Assembly (NCBI GenBank): GCA_015059955.1
Contig: SUZK01000003.1
Span: 124,001 to 188,000 of the forward strand
Direction of reading: 5' to 3'
From: Rikenellaceae bacterium
Lineage (GTDB): Bacteria; Bacteroidota; Bacteroidia; Bacteroidales; Rikenellaceae
Length of the DNA stretch: 64,000 nt
Of the stretch, positions 52,899 to 61,462 are shown piece after piece (the first letter of the stretch is position 1; each line of letters starts with the position of its first letter). The position numbers and the translations under genes were made by a program. The notes under the pieces were generated by a model. That model had not been told where the DNA came from. It did not search any database and saw nothing but the letters and a program-made list of their open reading frames with translations.

Positions 52899-54890
52899 AT
52901 GAAGAGCCTAACCACAACACTACGCATAGAGAGCCTACGCCACCACTGGCATAGGCTACGTCCATCACGCCCTGTGCGCTACCTTGTTGCAATGCTCCTC
53001 CTCGCTATGGGTGCCTTCACACTGATACGCCTAACACTCCTCTTGCGCAACCTCGAGCTTGTCAACGAGGGTATTGACAACGATATGTGGCTCGCCGTAA
53101 AGCAGATGTTCAACGGCATGCGCTTCGACTTAGCCTACGTTGCCAAGGTGTGGATAGGGCCTATCATCATGCTGACCATAGGGCAGTATATACCCAAATA
53201 CACGCGCTACTTCGGCTATACGGCGGTGGCGATGATAGCTACGGCGATGGCCGTATCGCTGATGATAGCCATCGGCAACATACCCTACTTCGAGCACTTC
53301 CACAACCATGTCAATGCCATGGGCATCAAGTACATGGTCAACGACATGGGGGCAGCGACATCTATGATTGTTGGCGATGGCGGCTATCTGTGTTTTGCGA
53401 TAAGCGCCATTGTCGCTGCGGCACTATACATCTGGCTGACAATACGTTTAGCTCGCCGTTACGACATCTACACTCCTACCGAGAACAGACATCACACGCT
53501 CGTAGCGATGCTTATAATGAGCGCCATCATACCATTTGCTGACAGAGGTTTTGTATGGCAGAAGCATGTCCTGAAACCTGCCGACGGCATGATATGCAAC
53601 AACAACTTTATAAATAAGCTCGCGATAAACCCCGTTGAGCCATTCATCAAGTCGCTACTACGCCTTGGCGACACCTCACTTAACCTTATAGACTCGCGCT
53701 ATGCCGCCGCCTACGTACGCAAGGAGTTGGGGCGTGGCGACGACTTTACGGAGCATGTCGATGCCCACGACAGCCCATGGAAAAATGTAGTGATAATACT
53801 CTTAGAGAGCACCTCGGCCGAGTTTATGGCCTTCGAGGGGAACAGCAACGACTATACCCCGACACTCGACCGCCTTGCCATGGAGGGCGTTTACTATGCC
53901 AATGCCTACTCCACAGGCACGCATACGTGCAACGCCATCTACTCGGTTGTGGCATCCATGCCATCATACGTGGATATACACCCTATGCAGGAGGGCGCAG
54001 GATTTAGCCTTGACACCATCTACGAGCAACTATCATCCGATCCAAAGTTCACTACCCTATTCTTTATCACACACGACCCTAACTTCGATAATGTGCGCGA
54101 CTTTGTTACTGCGCAAGGCTTCGAACGCCTTGTGAGTCTCGAAGATTACGAGGGTGACGCCAACTACGAGACTTACTCATGGAAGGTGTGGGGCGTGGAT
54201 GACCACCTCATGTTTGAGCGTGTTATCAAGGAGCTAAACAGGGTTGACAAGACGGGTAACAACTTTGCGGCGGTATGCCTTACCTGCTCGAACCATATCC
54301 CCTATAACGTGCCATATGTCGAGGGCTTCAAGCCACGAAGCACAAGTGCGGAGTTCCAAGCACTGGAGTATACCGACTGGTCGTTAGGCCACTTCTTTGA
54401 GCTTGCTTCCAAGTGTGACTGGTTTGACGACACACTATTTGTGATAACGGGTGACCATGGTGCGGCATATAGCAACGACTACGAAATTGAGGAGAGCTTC
54501 AATCATGTGCCTCTTATCTTCTACTCGCCAAAGCATATCAAGCCCGAGGTGCGCGACGACCTCGCCTCACAGATGGATATTACGCCTACGGCGATGTCGA
54601 TGCTCGGCAAGGAGTATAACAACCACACGATGGGTATCGACCTCACACGCCAGAGCCGTCGTATGATACCCTACGGTGCCGATGGCCATATCGCAGCACG
54701 CGACCACAGGTGGACATACAACTACGATGTCTACAACGACATAGAGTTTCTATACGACACCAGTGCCGATGGCGACGCTCGATATATGAACGTAGCATCG
54801 AAGTACCCCGAGGTGGCTCGTGCGATGTATGAGTATGTTGCATCAATGGCACAGGCCGGCTGGGATATGCACAACAACCCCAACTACTAA
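52899..54890 (+). CDS. LtaS-like membrane phosphotransferase (sulfatase superfamily), paralog 1
   Basis: A 663-residue protein with about five N-terminal membrane helices (26-50, 75-100, 105-125, 160-182, 200-216) and a C-terminal alkaline-phosphatase/sulfatase domain (about 290-640) on the periplasmic side. Metal and active-site residues by LtaS comparison are Glu303 in LLESTSAEF, a Thr in YSTGTHTCNAIYS (about 339-343), and Asp519-His520 in ITGDHGA. The VDDHLMF and LTCSNHIPYN segments are conserved in all three paralogs. LtaS-type enzymes move phosphoglycerol to acceptors. Gram-negative Bacteroidales lack lipoteichoic acid, so the likely acceptor is a periplasmic or envelope glycan, by inference. 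It is third in the valS operon and followed 24 nt later by paralog 2. Confidence 0.85.
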   Translation: MKSLTTTLRIESLRHHWHRLRPSRPVRYLVAMLLLAMGAFTLIRLTLLLRNLELVNEGIDNDMWLAVKQMFNGMRFDLAYVAKVWIGPIIMLTIGQYIPKYTRYFGYTAVAMIATAMAVSLMIAIGNIPYFEHFHNHVNAMGIKYMVNDMGAATSMIVGDGGYLCFAISAIVAAALYIWLTIRLARRYDIYTPTENRHHTLVAMLIMSAIIPFADRGFVWQKHVLKPADGMICNNNFINKLAINPVEPFIKSLLRLGDTSLNLIDSRYAAAYVRKELGRGDDFTEHVDAHDSPWKNVVIILLESTSAEFMAFEGNSNDYTPTLDRLAMEGVYYANAYSTGTHTCNAIYSVVASMPSYVDIHPMQEGAGFSLDTIYEQLSSDPKFTTLFFITHDPNFDNVRDFVTAQGFERLVSLEDYEGDANYETYSWKVWGVDDHLMFERVIKELNRVDKTGNNFAAVCLTCSNHIPYNVPYVEGFKPRSTSAEFQALEYTDWSLGHFFELASKCDWFDDTLFVITGDHGAAYSNDYEIEESFNHVPLIFYSPKHIKPEVRDDLASQMDITPTAMSMLGKEYNNHTMGIDLTRQSRRMIPYGADGHIAARDHRWTYNYDVYNDIEFLYDTSADGDARYMNVASKYPEVARAMYEYVASMAQAGWDMHNNPNY

Positions 54891-54914
54891 CATTACCCAA
54901 GTTGAAGAGACGCA

Positions 54915-56927
54915 ATGGCTAAATTTGAGATAGCAAAAGAGATATATAACACGCTTAAACAGCGTACCAAGGAGCATGGTATAGGTTATTACCTATGTCC
55001 ACCTCGACATGTTAAGTTCCTACTATGGGTGCTTCTCGCGGGCCTTGTCAGCTTCTCGCTAATACGCATCACACTGCTGCTACGCAACATCGAGTTACTC
55101 AACTCTGGAATAGATGCCACAACAGGCAACATTCTATACTCGCTACTTACAGGCGTTCGCTTCGACATCGTACTCGTATACTACATCGTCGTAATTGGCT
55201 TAGTACTACTTGCCATAGGTCAGTTTATGGGAAGACATGCACGATGGATGGGGTACGCCACAATAGCCATACTATCACTGTGCTTCTCGCTATCGCTAAT
55301 GTGTTGCATTGGCGACATACCATACTTTGAGTACACCGGCTCACATGTCAGCGCCTTTGCTCTGCGATATGCCGCGAACAACACATCAGAGTCGATAGGC
55401 TTGATTACGGGTGATATGTCGTATCTCATCTTTATGTTTGTAGCTCTCGGCGCTTCGGTTGCATTCACGGCACTGATACTATTTTTAGCGCGTCGCTACC
55501 AAATTGGGATACCCTCCGAGCGCCGCACACATGCTGCTGCGTACCTTATCCTTCTCATAGCACTTGTACCCCTCACCTCTCGTGGCATGTACCCCCAGCG
55601 CGGGCCAATGACACCGAGGGATGCGGTAATCAGCAACAACAACTTTATCAACCAGCTCAGCTTAAACCCCGTACTACCATTCGTCGAGTCGTTGCTACAC
55701 ATCAATGATATGACCCTATCGCTTATGGACTCGGCCGAGGCTCGTGCCTATGTCATAAATCTTTATCATCGTGATGAGAACTTCAACGAGCATATTGAAG
55801 CCCATGATAGCCCATGGCGTAATGTTGTAATCATCGTTCAGGAGGGCAACTGCGCCGCCAACTTAGCACATCATGGTGCTACACGCGGGCTACTTCCGAA
55901 CTTAGATAGGCTAATCAAAGAGGGCAGATATTATGAGAACACCTACTCCACTGGCACCTTCACAAGGTATGGCATATACTCGATTGTGACATCGATGCCG
56001 TCACCTATGCATCTCAGCCCATTGGAGGATGGATATCTTCAAAATATGCACTCGCCATACGACCAGGTACAGAGTAGCGGTAGGATGAGCACTATCTTCC
56101 TAATCACCCATACGCCCGACTTTGACAATGTGAATGGTTTTGTAACGATGCAGGGTTTTGACAGACTGATATCGCTTCCCGACTACAACAGGGTTGTTAA
56201 CGATAGATGGGGTGTTGACGACCATATCATGTTCGACCGCGCAATAAAAGAGATGGATGCTGAGTATGCCGAGGGCAACGCCTTTGCGACAATATGCCTC
56301 ACATGTACAAACCATCGACCATACAACCCGCCAACAGTCGAGGGATTTAACCCCACGGTATCAGGAGAGGAGGAGCGCGCTATACAGTATGCCGACTGGG
56401 CGATGAACCGCTTTATTGAGATGTGCAAAGAGAAGCCATGGTTCGATGAGACACTCTTCGTGATTACGGCAGACCATGCCCGCAGGATGGCTGTGGACTA
56501 CTTCATCCCCGAGACCAGCGTACACATCCCCCTTCTATTCTACTCACCAAAGCATATCGAGCCTGAGATATGCTCCGACCTCGCATCGCAGATGGATATT
56601 ACACCTACTGCAATGTCGATGCTCGGCATCGAGTATGATAACCACAGTTTCGGCATCGACCTAACGACGAAGAGGCGTAGTATGATACCTATTAGCGACG
56701 AGGACCACATCATGGTTCGCGACTACAACTGGGTATACATCACTAATCCATCACAGTCAATAGGCTACCTCTACGACCTAAATGCCGAAGGTGACGGCCG
56801 CCTTGTAAATATTATCAATAGACATCCCGATATTGCAAGCAAGATGGACAGATATGCACGCGCTATAACACAGGCTGGTTGGGATATGCATAACGATCCT
56901 AATTTTAGTACTAACCAATATAAATAA
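54915..56927 (+). CDS. LtaS-like membrane phosphotransferase, paralog 2
   Basis: A 670-residue protein. Its cytoplasmic N-terminus, EHGIGYYLCPPRHVKFLLW at 20-38, is shared with paralog 3 but not with paralog 1. Five membrane helices follow and then the sulfatase-fold domain. Expected metal residues are present: Glu310 in IVQEGNCAAN and Asp520-His521 in ITADHARR. The nucleophile loop is YSTGTFTRYGIYS. The metal-site neighbourhood is less canonical than paralog 1: E-G-N-C replaces E-S-T-S, and D-H-A replaces D-H-G. Paralogs 2 and 3 are closer to each other than to 1, suggesting a later duplication. The acceptor may differ from that of paralog 1. Paralog 3 follows after 11 nt. Confidence 0.83.
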   Translation: MAKFEIAKEIYNTLKQRTKEHGIGYYLCPPRHVKFLLWVLLAGLVSFSLIRITLLLRNIELLNSGIDATTGNILYSLLTGVRFDIVLVYYIVVIGLVLLAIGQFMGRHARWMGYATIAILSLCFSLSLMCCIGDIPYFEYTGSHVSAFALRYAANNTSESIGLITGDMSYLIFMFVALGASVAFTALILFLARRYQIGIPSERRTHAAAYLILLIALVPLTSRGMYPQRGPMTPRDAVISNNNFINQLSLNPVLPFVESLLHINDMTLSLMDSAEARAYVINLYHRDENFNEHIEAHDSPWRNVVIIVQEGNCAANLAHHGATRGLLPNLDRLIKEGRYYENTYSTGTFTRYGIYSIVTSMPSPMHLSPLEDGYLQNMHSPYDQVQSSGRMSTIFLITHTPDFDNVNGFVTMQGFDRLISLPDYNRVVNDRWGVDDHIMFDRAIKEMDAEYAEGNAFATICLTCTNHRPYNPPTVEGFNPTVSGEEERAIQYADWAMNRFIEMCKEKPWFDETLFVITADHARRMAVDYFIPETSVHIPLLFYSPKHIEPEICSDLASQMDITPTAMSMLGIEYDNHSFGIDLTTKRRSMIPISDEDHIMVRDYNWVYITNPSQSIGYLYDLNAEGDGRLVNIINRHPDIASKMDRYARAITQAGWDMHNDPNFSTNQYK

Positions 56928-56938
56928 GAGAAATAGCT

Positions 56939-58975
56939 ATGTTTGAGAAGCTAAAAAAATCGTGTAACTCTCTATTGAATAGAGCTAAAATATTAAGGGG
57001 GGGGGAAGATGAAGTTAACAACAAGAAGCATGGTATCGGTTACTACCTATGCCCACCACGACATGTTAAGTTTTTGCTGTGGATACTTCTTGCAGGCCTT
57101 GTCAGCTTCTCGTTAATACGTATCACACTGCTACTACGTAACGTGGAGCAACTTGACGCAGGCATCGCAGCCACTAAATGGGATGTGGCCTATGCCCTTT
57201 TTACGGGTGTACGCTTCGATATAGTATTAGCATTCTATCTGATTGCCCCCAGCCTACTACTGCTTGGTATTAGCCAGTTTATGGGCAAGCACGCAAAATG
57301 GATGAACTACGCCTCAACAACACTGCTATCAATAGGTTTCTCACTATCACTTATGTGCAACATTGGCGACATACCATTCTTCGAGTACACAAATACGCAT
57401 GTTGACGCTGTCGGCATACGCTATGCCAATGACGACCCAGGGCAAGCATTGAGTGTGATTACGAATGATAGATCGTACCTAATTTTTGCATGCATAGCTA
57501 TTGTTGTATCTATACTATTCACCGCGCTTATAATAATGCTTGCACGCCACTATCGTACAAGTGTACCGGCGGAGCGCAAAGTACACGCAGCGATATATCT
57601 GCTTCTGCTTATCGCCATTACGCCCCTATCTGCACGTGGATTGAACCCTATCCAGTCATCACCGATGACAATAAAGGACTCTATCATTAGCTATAACAAC
57701 TTTGTCAACCAGCTATCAATCAACCCTGTGATACCATTCGTCGAGTCGCTTGCGAACCTTAACAACAAGGGTATCACCCTTATGGATTCAGATAAGGCTC
57801 GCTCATATGTTATCGAGGAGTACAATCGCGATGAGAACTTCAACGAACATGTAGAGGCACATGAGAGCCCATGGCGTAACGTAGTCATAATCCTCCAGGA
57901 GGGTAATTGTGCCGTACACCTCGCTCATGAGGGCTCCACAAAGGGGTTACTTCCAAATCTCGATAGGCTAATCAAGGAGGGACGTTACTATGAAAATACG
58001 TTCTCAACCAGTACGCACACAGCCTACGGCATATACTCTACGGTGACATCAATGCCACCATACATGCACCTACACCCATTGGAGGATGGCTACCGACAGA
58101 ACCTACACTCACCATTTGACCAGGTGCAGCAGAGCGGTAAGATGAGTACCCTATTCTTCATTACGCATGAGCCAGAGTTCGACAATGTCGGTGGTTTCAT
58201 ACCATTGCAGGGCTTTGGCAAGTTCGTATCTCTGCCAGACTACGGCATTAATACAACTAAGTCATGGGGCGTGGATGACCATATGATGTTCGACAGAGCA
58301 TTGCAGGAGATGGATGCCGAGTATGCTAAGGGCAAGCCATTTGCTGCCGTATGTCTAACCTGCTCGAACCACCGCCCATATGACCCACCAACCGTCGAGG
58401 GCTTTACAACCACATATCCCGATGATATCGAAAAACATGCAATACAGTATGCCGACTGGGCAATGAATCGCTTTATTGAGATGTGTAAGCAGAAACCTTG
58501 GTTCGACGAGACGCTATTTATCATCACAGCAGACCATGGGCGTGGTGTTAGGAGGGACTTTATCGTGCCTGAGAGCTGCCTACACATACCACTACTCTTC
58601 TACTCACCAAAGCATATCAAGCCAGAGGTGCGCACTGACCTTGTATCGCAGATGGATATTGTGCCTACGGCAATGTCGATGCTTGGCATAGAGTATGACA
58701 ACCATAGCTTTGGTATCGACCTAACGACACAGAAGCGCCGCATGGTGCCAAGTAGTAGTGTTACACATATGATTGTTCGCGACTACAACTGGCTCTATAT
58801 CTCCGATCCGGCACACTCGATGGACTATCTCTACGACCTCAATGCCGAGGGTGATACGCACTACATCAACGTTGTTGAGGAGCATCGTGATATTGCATCA
58901 GAGATGGACGAGTATATCCGCGCAACGATACAAGCAGGTTGGGATATGCACAATACGCCAATGGGCAAGCAGTAA
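56939..58975 (+). CDS. LtaS-like membrane phosphotransferase, paralog 3, with coding G9 tract
   Basis: A 678-residue protein of the same design as paralog 2, with a shared HGIGYYLCPPRHVKFLLW at 31-48, five helices, Glu321 in ILQEGNCAVH, a Thr in FSTSTHTAYGIYS, and Asp-His in ITADHGRG near 530. It carries an extra ten residues at the N-terminus, coded partly by nine consecutive G (56997-57005, residues about 20-22: R-G-G). Loss or gain of one G would shift the frame before the first helix. The next in-frame ATG lies only after two or three helices, so the gene could be switched off by slippage. In this sequence the frame is on. It follows paralog 2 by 11 nt and precedes a flavin reductase-like gene. 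Confidence 0.85.
   Translation: MFEKLKKSCNSLLNRAKILRGGEDEVNNKKHGIGYYLCPPRHVKFLLWILLAGLVSFSLIRITLLLRNVEQLDAGIAATKWDVAYALFTGVRFDIVLAFYLIAPSLLLLGISQFMGKHAKWMNYASTTLLSIGFSLSLMCNIGDIPFFEYTNTHVDAVGIRYANDDPGQALSVITNDRSYLIFACIAIVVSILFTALIIMLARHYRTSVPAERKVHAAIYLLLLIAITPLSARGLNPIQSSPMTIKDSIISYNNFVNQLSINPVIPFVESLANLNNKGITLMDSDKARSYVIEEYNRDENFNEHVEAHESPWRNVVIILQEGNCAVHLAHEGSTKGLLPNLDRLIKEGRYYENTFSTSTHTAYGIYSTVTSMPPYMHLHPLEDGYRQNLHSPFDQVQQSGKMSTLFFITHEPEFDNVGGFIPLQGFGKFVSLPDYGINTTKSWGVDDHMMFDRALQEMDAEYAKGKPFAAVCLTCSNHRPYDPPTVEGFTTTYPDDIEKHAIQYADWAMNRFIEMCKQKPWFDETLFIITADHGRGVRRDFIVPESCLHIPLLFYSPKHIKPEVRTDLVSQMDIVPTAMSMLGIEYDNHSFGIDLTTQKRRMVPSSSVTHMIVRDYNWLYISDPAHSMDYLYDLNAEGDTHYINVVEEHRDIASEMDEYIRATIQAGWDMHNTPMGKQ
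56997..57005 (+). repeat. Coding poly-G tract (G9)
   Basis: Nine G in codons 20-22 of LtaS-like paralog 3. It is the only long homopolymer seen inside a gene here and a candidate phase-variation site. Confidence 0.9.
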
Positions 58976-58994
58976 TATATTATATAAATAAGGT

Positions 58995-59579
58995 ATGGCA
59001 AAGCAGACATGGAAGCCTGGGACCCTCATCTACCCTCTTCCAGCAGTACTTGTAAGCGTGGGCGACAGCCCAGAGAACTACAACATATTGACCGTAGCAT
59101 GGACTGGCACGATATGTACCAATCCGCCTATGTGCTATATCTCGGTGCGCAAGGAGCGACACTCATACGAGACGTTGCGACGCACGGGCGAGTTCGTAAT
59201 TAACCTCACTACAGAGCAGATGGCACGCGCCACGGACTGGTGCGGTGTACGCTCAGGTCGCGACCACAACAAATGGGAGGCAACAGGCCTCACGCCGATG
59301 CAGAATAGCCATGTTGCAGCGCCCCTTATTGCCGAGGCACCACTATCGATATGTTGCAAGGTGCGCGAGGTAAAGGAGCTTGGCTCACACGATATGTTTA
59401 TCGCCGATGTTGTCGGCGTCGAGGCCGACACACGATATATAGACCCCGAAAGTGGTAAATTCTCGCTCGATAAGGCTCGCCCCATAGTCTACTCACATGG
59501 CGAGTACTTTGCTCTTGGCGAGATGATAGGCCACTTCGGTTGGTCGGTGAAACGTAAAACAACAAAACGCAAAAGATAG
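58995..59579 (+). CDS. Flavin reductase-like domain protein
   Basis: A 194-residue protein with the FMN-binding split barrel of the flavin-reductase-like family: PLPAVLVSVGDSPENYNILTVAWTGTICTNPP, then CYISVRKERHSYE, GEFVINLTTEQMA and a YFALGEMIGHFGWSVK end. The family binds FMN and reduces flavins or acts as an oxidoreductase; the partner here is unknown. It is translated 19 nt after LtaS-like paralog 3 and 1 nt before the next ORF, so it lies in the same operon without evident functional link. Confidence 0.85.
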   Translation: MAKQTWKPGTLIYPLPAVLVSVGDSPENYNILTVAWTGTICTNPPMCYISVRKERHSYETLRRTGEFVINLTTEQMARATDWCGVRSGRDHNKWEATGLTPMQNSHVAAPLIAEAPLSICCKVREVKELGSHDMFIADVVGVEADTRYIDPESGKFSLDKARPIVYSHGEYFALGEMIGHFGWSVKRKTTKRKR

Positions 59580-59580
59580 T

Positions 59581-60156
59581 ATGACAGAACAGCAAAGAGA
59601 GCTCCTCGCACGCTACGAGGAGCAACTACGCACGATGCTCATCGAGCGTCTTACTAAGGATGGATGGCTCGAGGGGCAGATGCTCACCGTCGAGGAGCTT
59701 AACGATAAGTGGCACGCCGCAGCACCATCATATATGGCTGACGCGGTGCCCGAGGTTGCCAAATATCCACTCGTTGCCATAGCTTGGGCTATGTACGAGG
59801 GTATGGGCGCGGCAGTACTATGGGATAAGGAGTGGAGCCGCTACGAAAATGTGGAGGATATACACAAGATGTTCACCGAGCCACGCGGCTTCGACTGCAT
59901 GGATGAGTATATTACAGAGGTGCTTCTATGCCACCCACTGGAGAGCGAGGAGGCGACTAAGGTTGAGAATATGATACGCACGATGGCCGAAACGGCACAG
60001 ATGCTTATTCGCAAGGAGGGCATCGAAGCGCAGAGTGTTATGGCCTTCCACCTCTTCGCCCGCACCACGAAGGTGATGTTCGAGCTCGGCGTATCGGTAT
60101 CACTAAAGCGCATGGGCTACAAATATGTCAAGGTGAATGCTGAGGTGGTAAACTAA
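59581..60156 (+). CDS. Conserved hypothetical protein, function unknown
   Basis: A 191-residue protein starting one base after the previous stop. It is helical and acidic, with the motifs EELNDKWHAAAPSYMADAVPEVAKYPLVAIAWAMYEGMGAAVLWDKEWS and CHPLESEEATKVENMIRTMAETAQMLIRKEGIEAQS, each split by likely turns. It has no signal peptide or clear membrane helix (the AIAWAMYEGMGAAVLW stretch is amphipathic). I do not recognise the family; short conserved proteins of this kind occur in Bacteroidales. It is the last gene of the valS operon. Confidence 0.65.
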   Translation: MTEQQRELLARYEEQLRTMLIERLTKDGWLEGQMLTVEELNDKWHAAAPSYMADAVPEVAKYPLVAIAWAMYEGMGAAVLWDKEWSRYENVEDIHKMFTEPRGFDCMDEYITEVLLCHPLESEEATKVENMIRTMAETAQMLIRKEGIEAQSVMAFHLFARTTKVMFELGVSVSLKRMGYKYVKVNAEVVN

Positions 60157-60175
60157 TAGATGGAGATAGGCTTGG

Positions 60176-60276
60176 TCTATCACAAAAGAGGAGTCCTAAG
60201 GATTGTACAAAACGTACAGCCTCAGGGCTCTTACTTTTTGAGATTGGTCACTGATGACCCTTATCACAGCAAACAA
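60176..60276. repeat. Class A fold-back element F8 (partial)
   Basis: The right arm CCCTTATCACAGCAAA and an inner stem AAGAGGAGTCCTAAGG / CCTCAGGGCTCTT with apical TTGTACAAAACGTACA are present; the left arm is missing. It lies in the 312-nt gap 60157-60468, together with a decayed hairpin near 60316-60351 and the terminator below. Confidence 0.7.
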
Positions 60277-60395
60277 ATATTATACTATATATCCCAATAT
60301 CCCTAAAACCTCAAACGGGGATGGCAAATTTACTTTTAAGTCACTCCCCCAATATTAGCGCCGATAAGCGCCACTTTTTGCATCATTCCCTGAAC

Positions 60396-60429
60396 AAAAA
60401 AAACTCCTCGCGCTTTGGGGCGCGAGGAG
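60396..60429 (-). terminator. Hairpin/terminator downstream of variable-protein gene 2
   Basis: The stem CTCCTCGCGC / GCGCGAGGAG with loop TTTGGG is followed on the minus strand by eight T, about 40 nt after the stop. It is the counterpart of 8671-8702 with the loop inverted. Confidence 0.8.
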
Positions 60430-60468
60430 AAAGAGTATAGCTGTGGTCGCTACCGACAAGCCTAAATC

Positions 60469-61128
60469 TTAAAAAACAGAGACAGCACGCACATAGCTGT
60501 TGGCGTACTTACTGCCGTCGACGGTGTACCCGTCACTCATATAGACATACCACGCGCGGGACTCAGGATAGTCTTCATACTCCGTTGACGACCAATACCA
60601 ACCATTTAGTTCAGCATCATATTTAGCCAGTGTGGAATTAATCTTTGATTTACTATTGTATATAGCCTTTAACTCATCATAAGCTGGCAGATACCAATCT
60701 GCGCCCTTATTGCGACACCAAACAAAGGCGGGATATTGGTCGCTATCTCTTCGCTGCATCACCTTATCGGTATTCACCTTGCCATTATTCTCATCTCTCA
60801 AACCTAAGTCAATTTCCTTATCATATTGCTCAAAAGTACACCATCGTAAGAATGCGTCATCCAACGATACAATCTTTCCATGGCGACCATTATCGCATAC
60901 CTCGAAGACAACACCCTGCTTGCCATTCACATTATAGTAGTCGCCAACCTTATATGGGGCTGTTGTACCCTGGTGTGCGCAGGGTTGTGTGACATTAATA
61001 GTTAAATGTTGGTCGCAATACTCGTGGTCGCTGATAGTGTAAGACGGTGTGCGTTGTGCAGAGGCATCGCTAAGGGTGCTCGTTAGCATAACGCCTACGA
61101 GTGTTAATAGAAGATAGATATTTTTCAT
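60469..61128 (-). CDS. Secreted C-type-lectin-like variable protein, copy 2; likely DGR target
   Basis: A 219-residue paralog of the 8743-9408 protein. The signal peptide (to DASAQ, residue 25), YKVGDYYNVNGKQGVVFEV and VWCRNKGADWYLPAYDELK are nearly the same. The middle (about 85-120) has drifted more, for example DDAFLRWCTFEQYDKEIDLGL against DETVAQWCTYEQYKKGIKLGL. The last 43 codons carry the variable positions, here reading W-Y-W-S-S-T-E-Y-E-D-Y and A-W-Y-V-Y-M-S-D-G-Y-T-V-D-G-S-K-Y-A-N-S-Y-V-R-A-V-S-V-F. It is one codon shorter in this part. Promoter and downstream hairpin match copy 1. Likely a second target of an off-window DGR; alternatively a plain paralog that diverged under selection. 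Confidence 0.75.
   Translation of the reverse strand: MKNIYLLLTLVGVMLTSTLSDASAQRTPSYTISDHEYCDQHLTINVTQPCAHQGTTAPYKVGDYYNVNGKQGVVFEVCDNGRHGKIVSLDDAFLRWCTFEQYDKEIDLGLRDENNGKVNTDKVMQRRDSDQYPAFVWCRNKGADWYLPAYDELKAIYNSKSKINSTLAKYDAELNGWYWSSTEYEDYPESRAWYVYMSDGYTVDGSKYANSYVRAVSVF
60472..60603 (-). other. Probable DGR variable region (VR) of copy 2
   Basis: The codons between YWSSTE and the stop that differ from copy 1 are almost all of NNC/NNT form, with bases 1 and/or 2 changed. Constant codons such as TGG, GCG, ACC and AAG are kept. GGC/GGG, CGC/CGT, AGC/AGT, GCT/GTT and TCC/TCT are the few exceptions, mostly at the edges. Confidence 0.7.
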
Positions 61129-61151
61129 AGTGCTTATTTTGCTTTATTTAG

Positions 61152-61183
61152 CAAAGTTAGTAATATTATCGAAGAACGCAAAA
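61152..61183 (-). promoter_or_regulatory. Promoter of variable-protein gene 2
   Basis: The same minus-strand TTTTG (61179-61183) and TAACTTTG (61152-61159) pair as copy 1, spaced 19 bp. Confidence 0.7.
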
Positions 61184-61272
61184 CCTAATCGCAGATATTG
61201 TACTGAAGAGGCAGATTAATGCAGTGAAGATAGAGATATTCAGCAGTGTTCCCATTCGGGCTCTGGACTGAA

Positions 61273-61356
61273 GCGCCGCAACCCCAATTTGTTGTTAGAA
61301 TAGGCTACGCAACATTAATTAGCGCCGCAACCCCAATTTGCTGTCAGAGGGGGCAT
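61273..61356. repeat. 49-bp tandem repeat, 1.7 copies
   Basis: The counterpart of 9553-9685. The first unit is almost the same sequence, and the second runs into fold-back element F9. The 461-nt gap 61129-61589 contains only this, the promoter, F9 and F10. Confidence 0.85.
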
Positions 61357-61462
61357 AATTTGGCGCCGATAAAGAGAAAGAGCGGATGGGACATACTTGA
61401 CGTATTTCCCATTCGCTCTTTGGATTGAGGCGTCGAAGGATGCCCCCTATCACAGCAAATTA
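61335..61462. repeat. Class A fold-back element F9
   Basis: The left arm AATTTGCTGTCAGAGGGGG and right arm CCCCCTATCACAGCAAATTA enclose an inner stem AAAGAGC-GGATGGGA / TCCCATTC-GCTCTTT with apical CATACTTGACGTAT. It is close to F3 at 14321. Confidence 0.85.
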
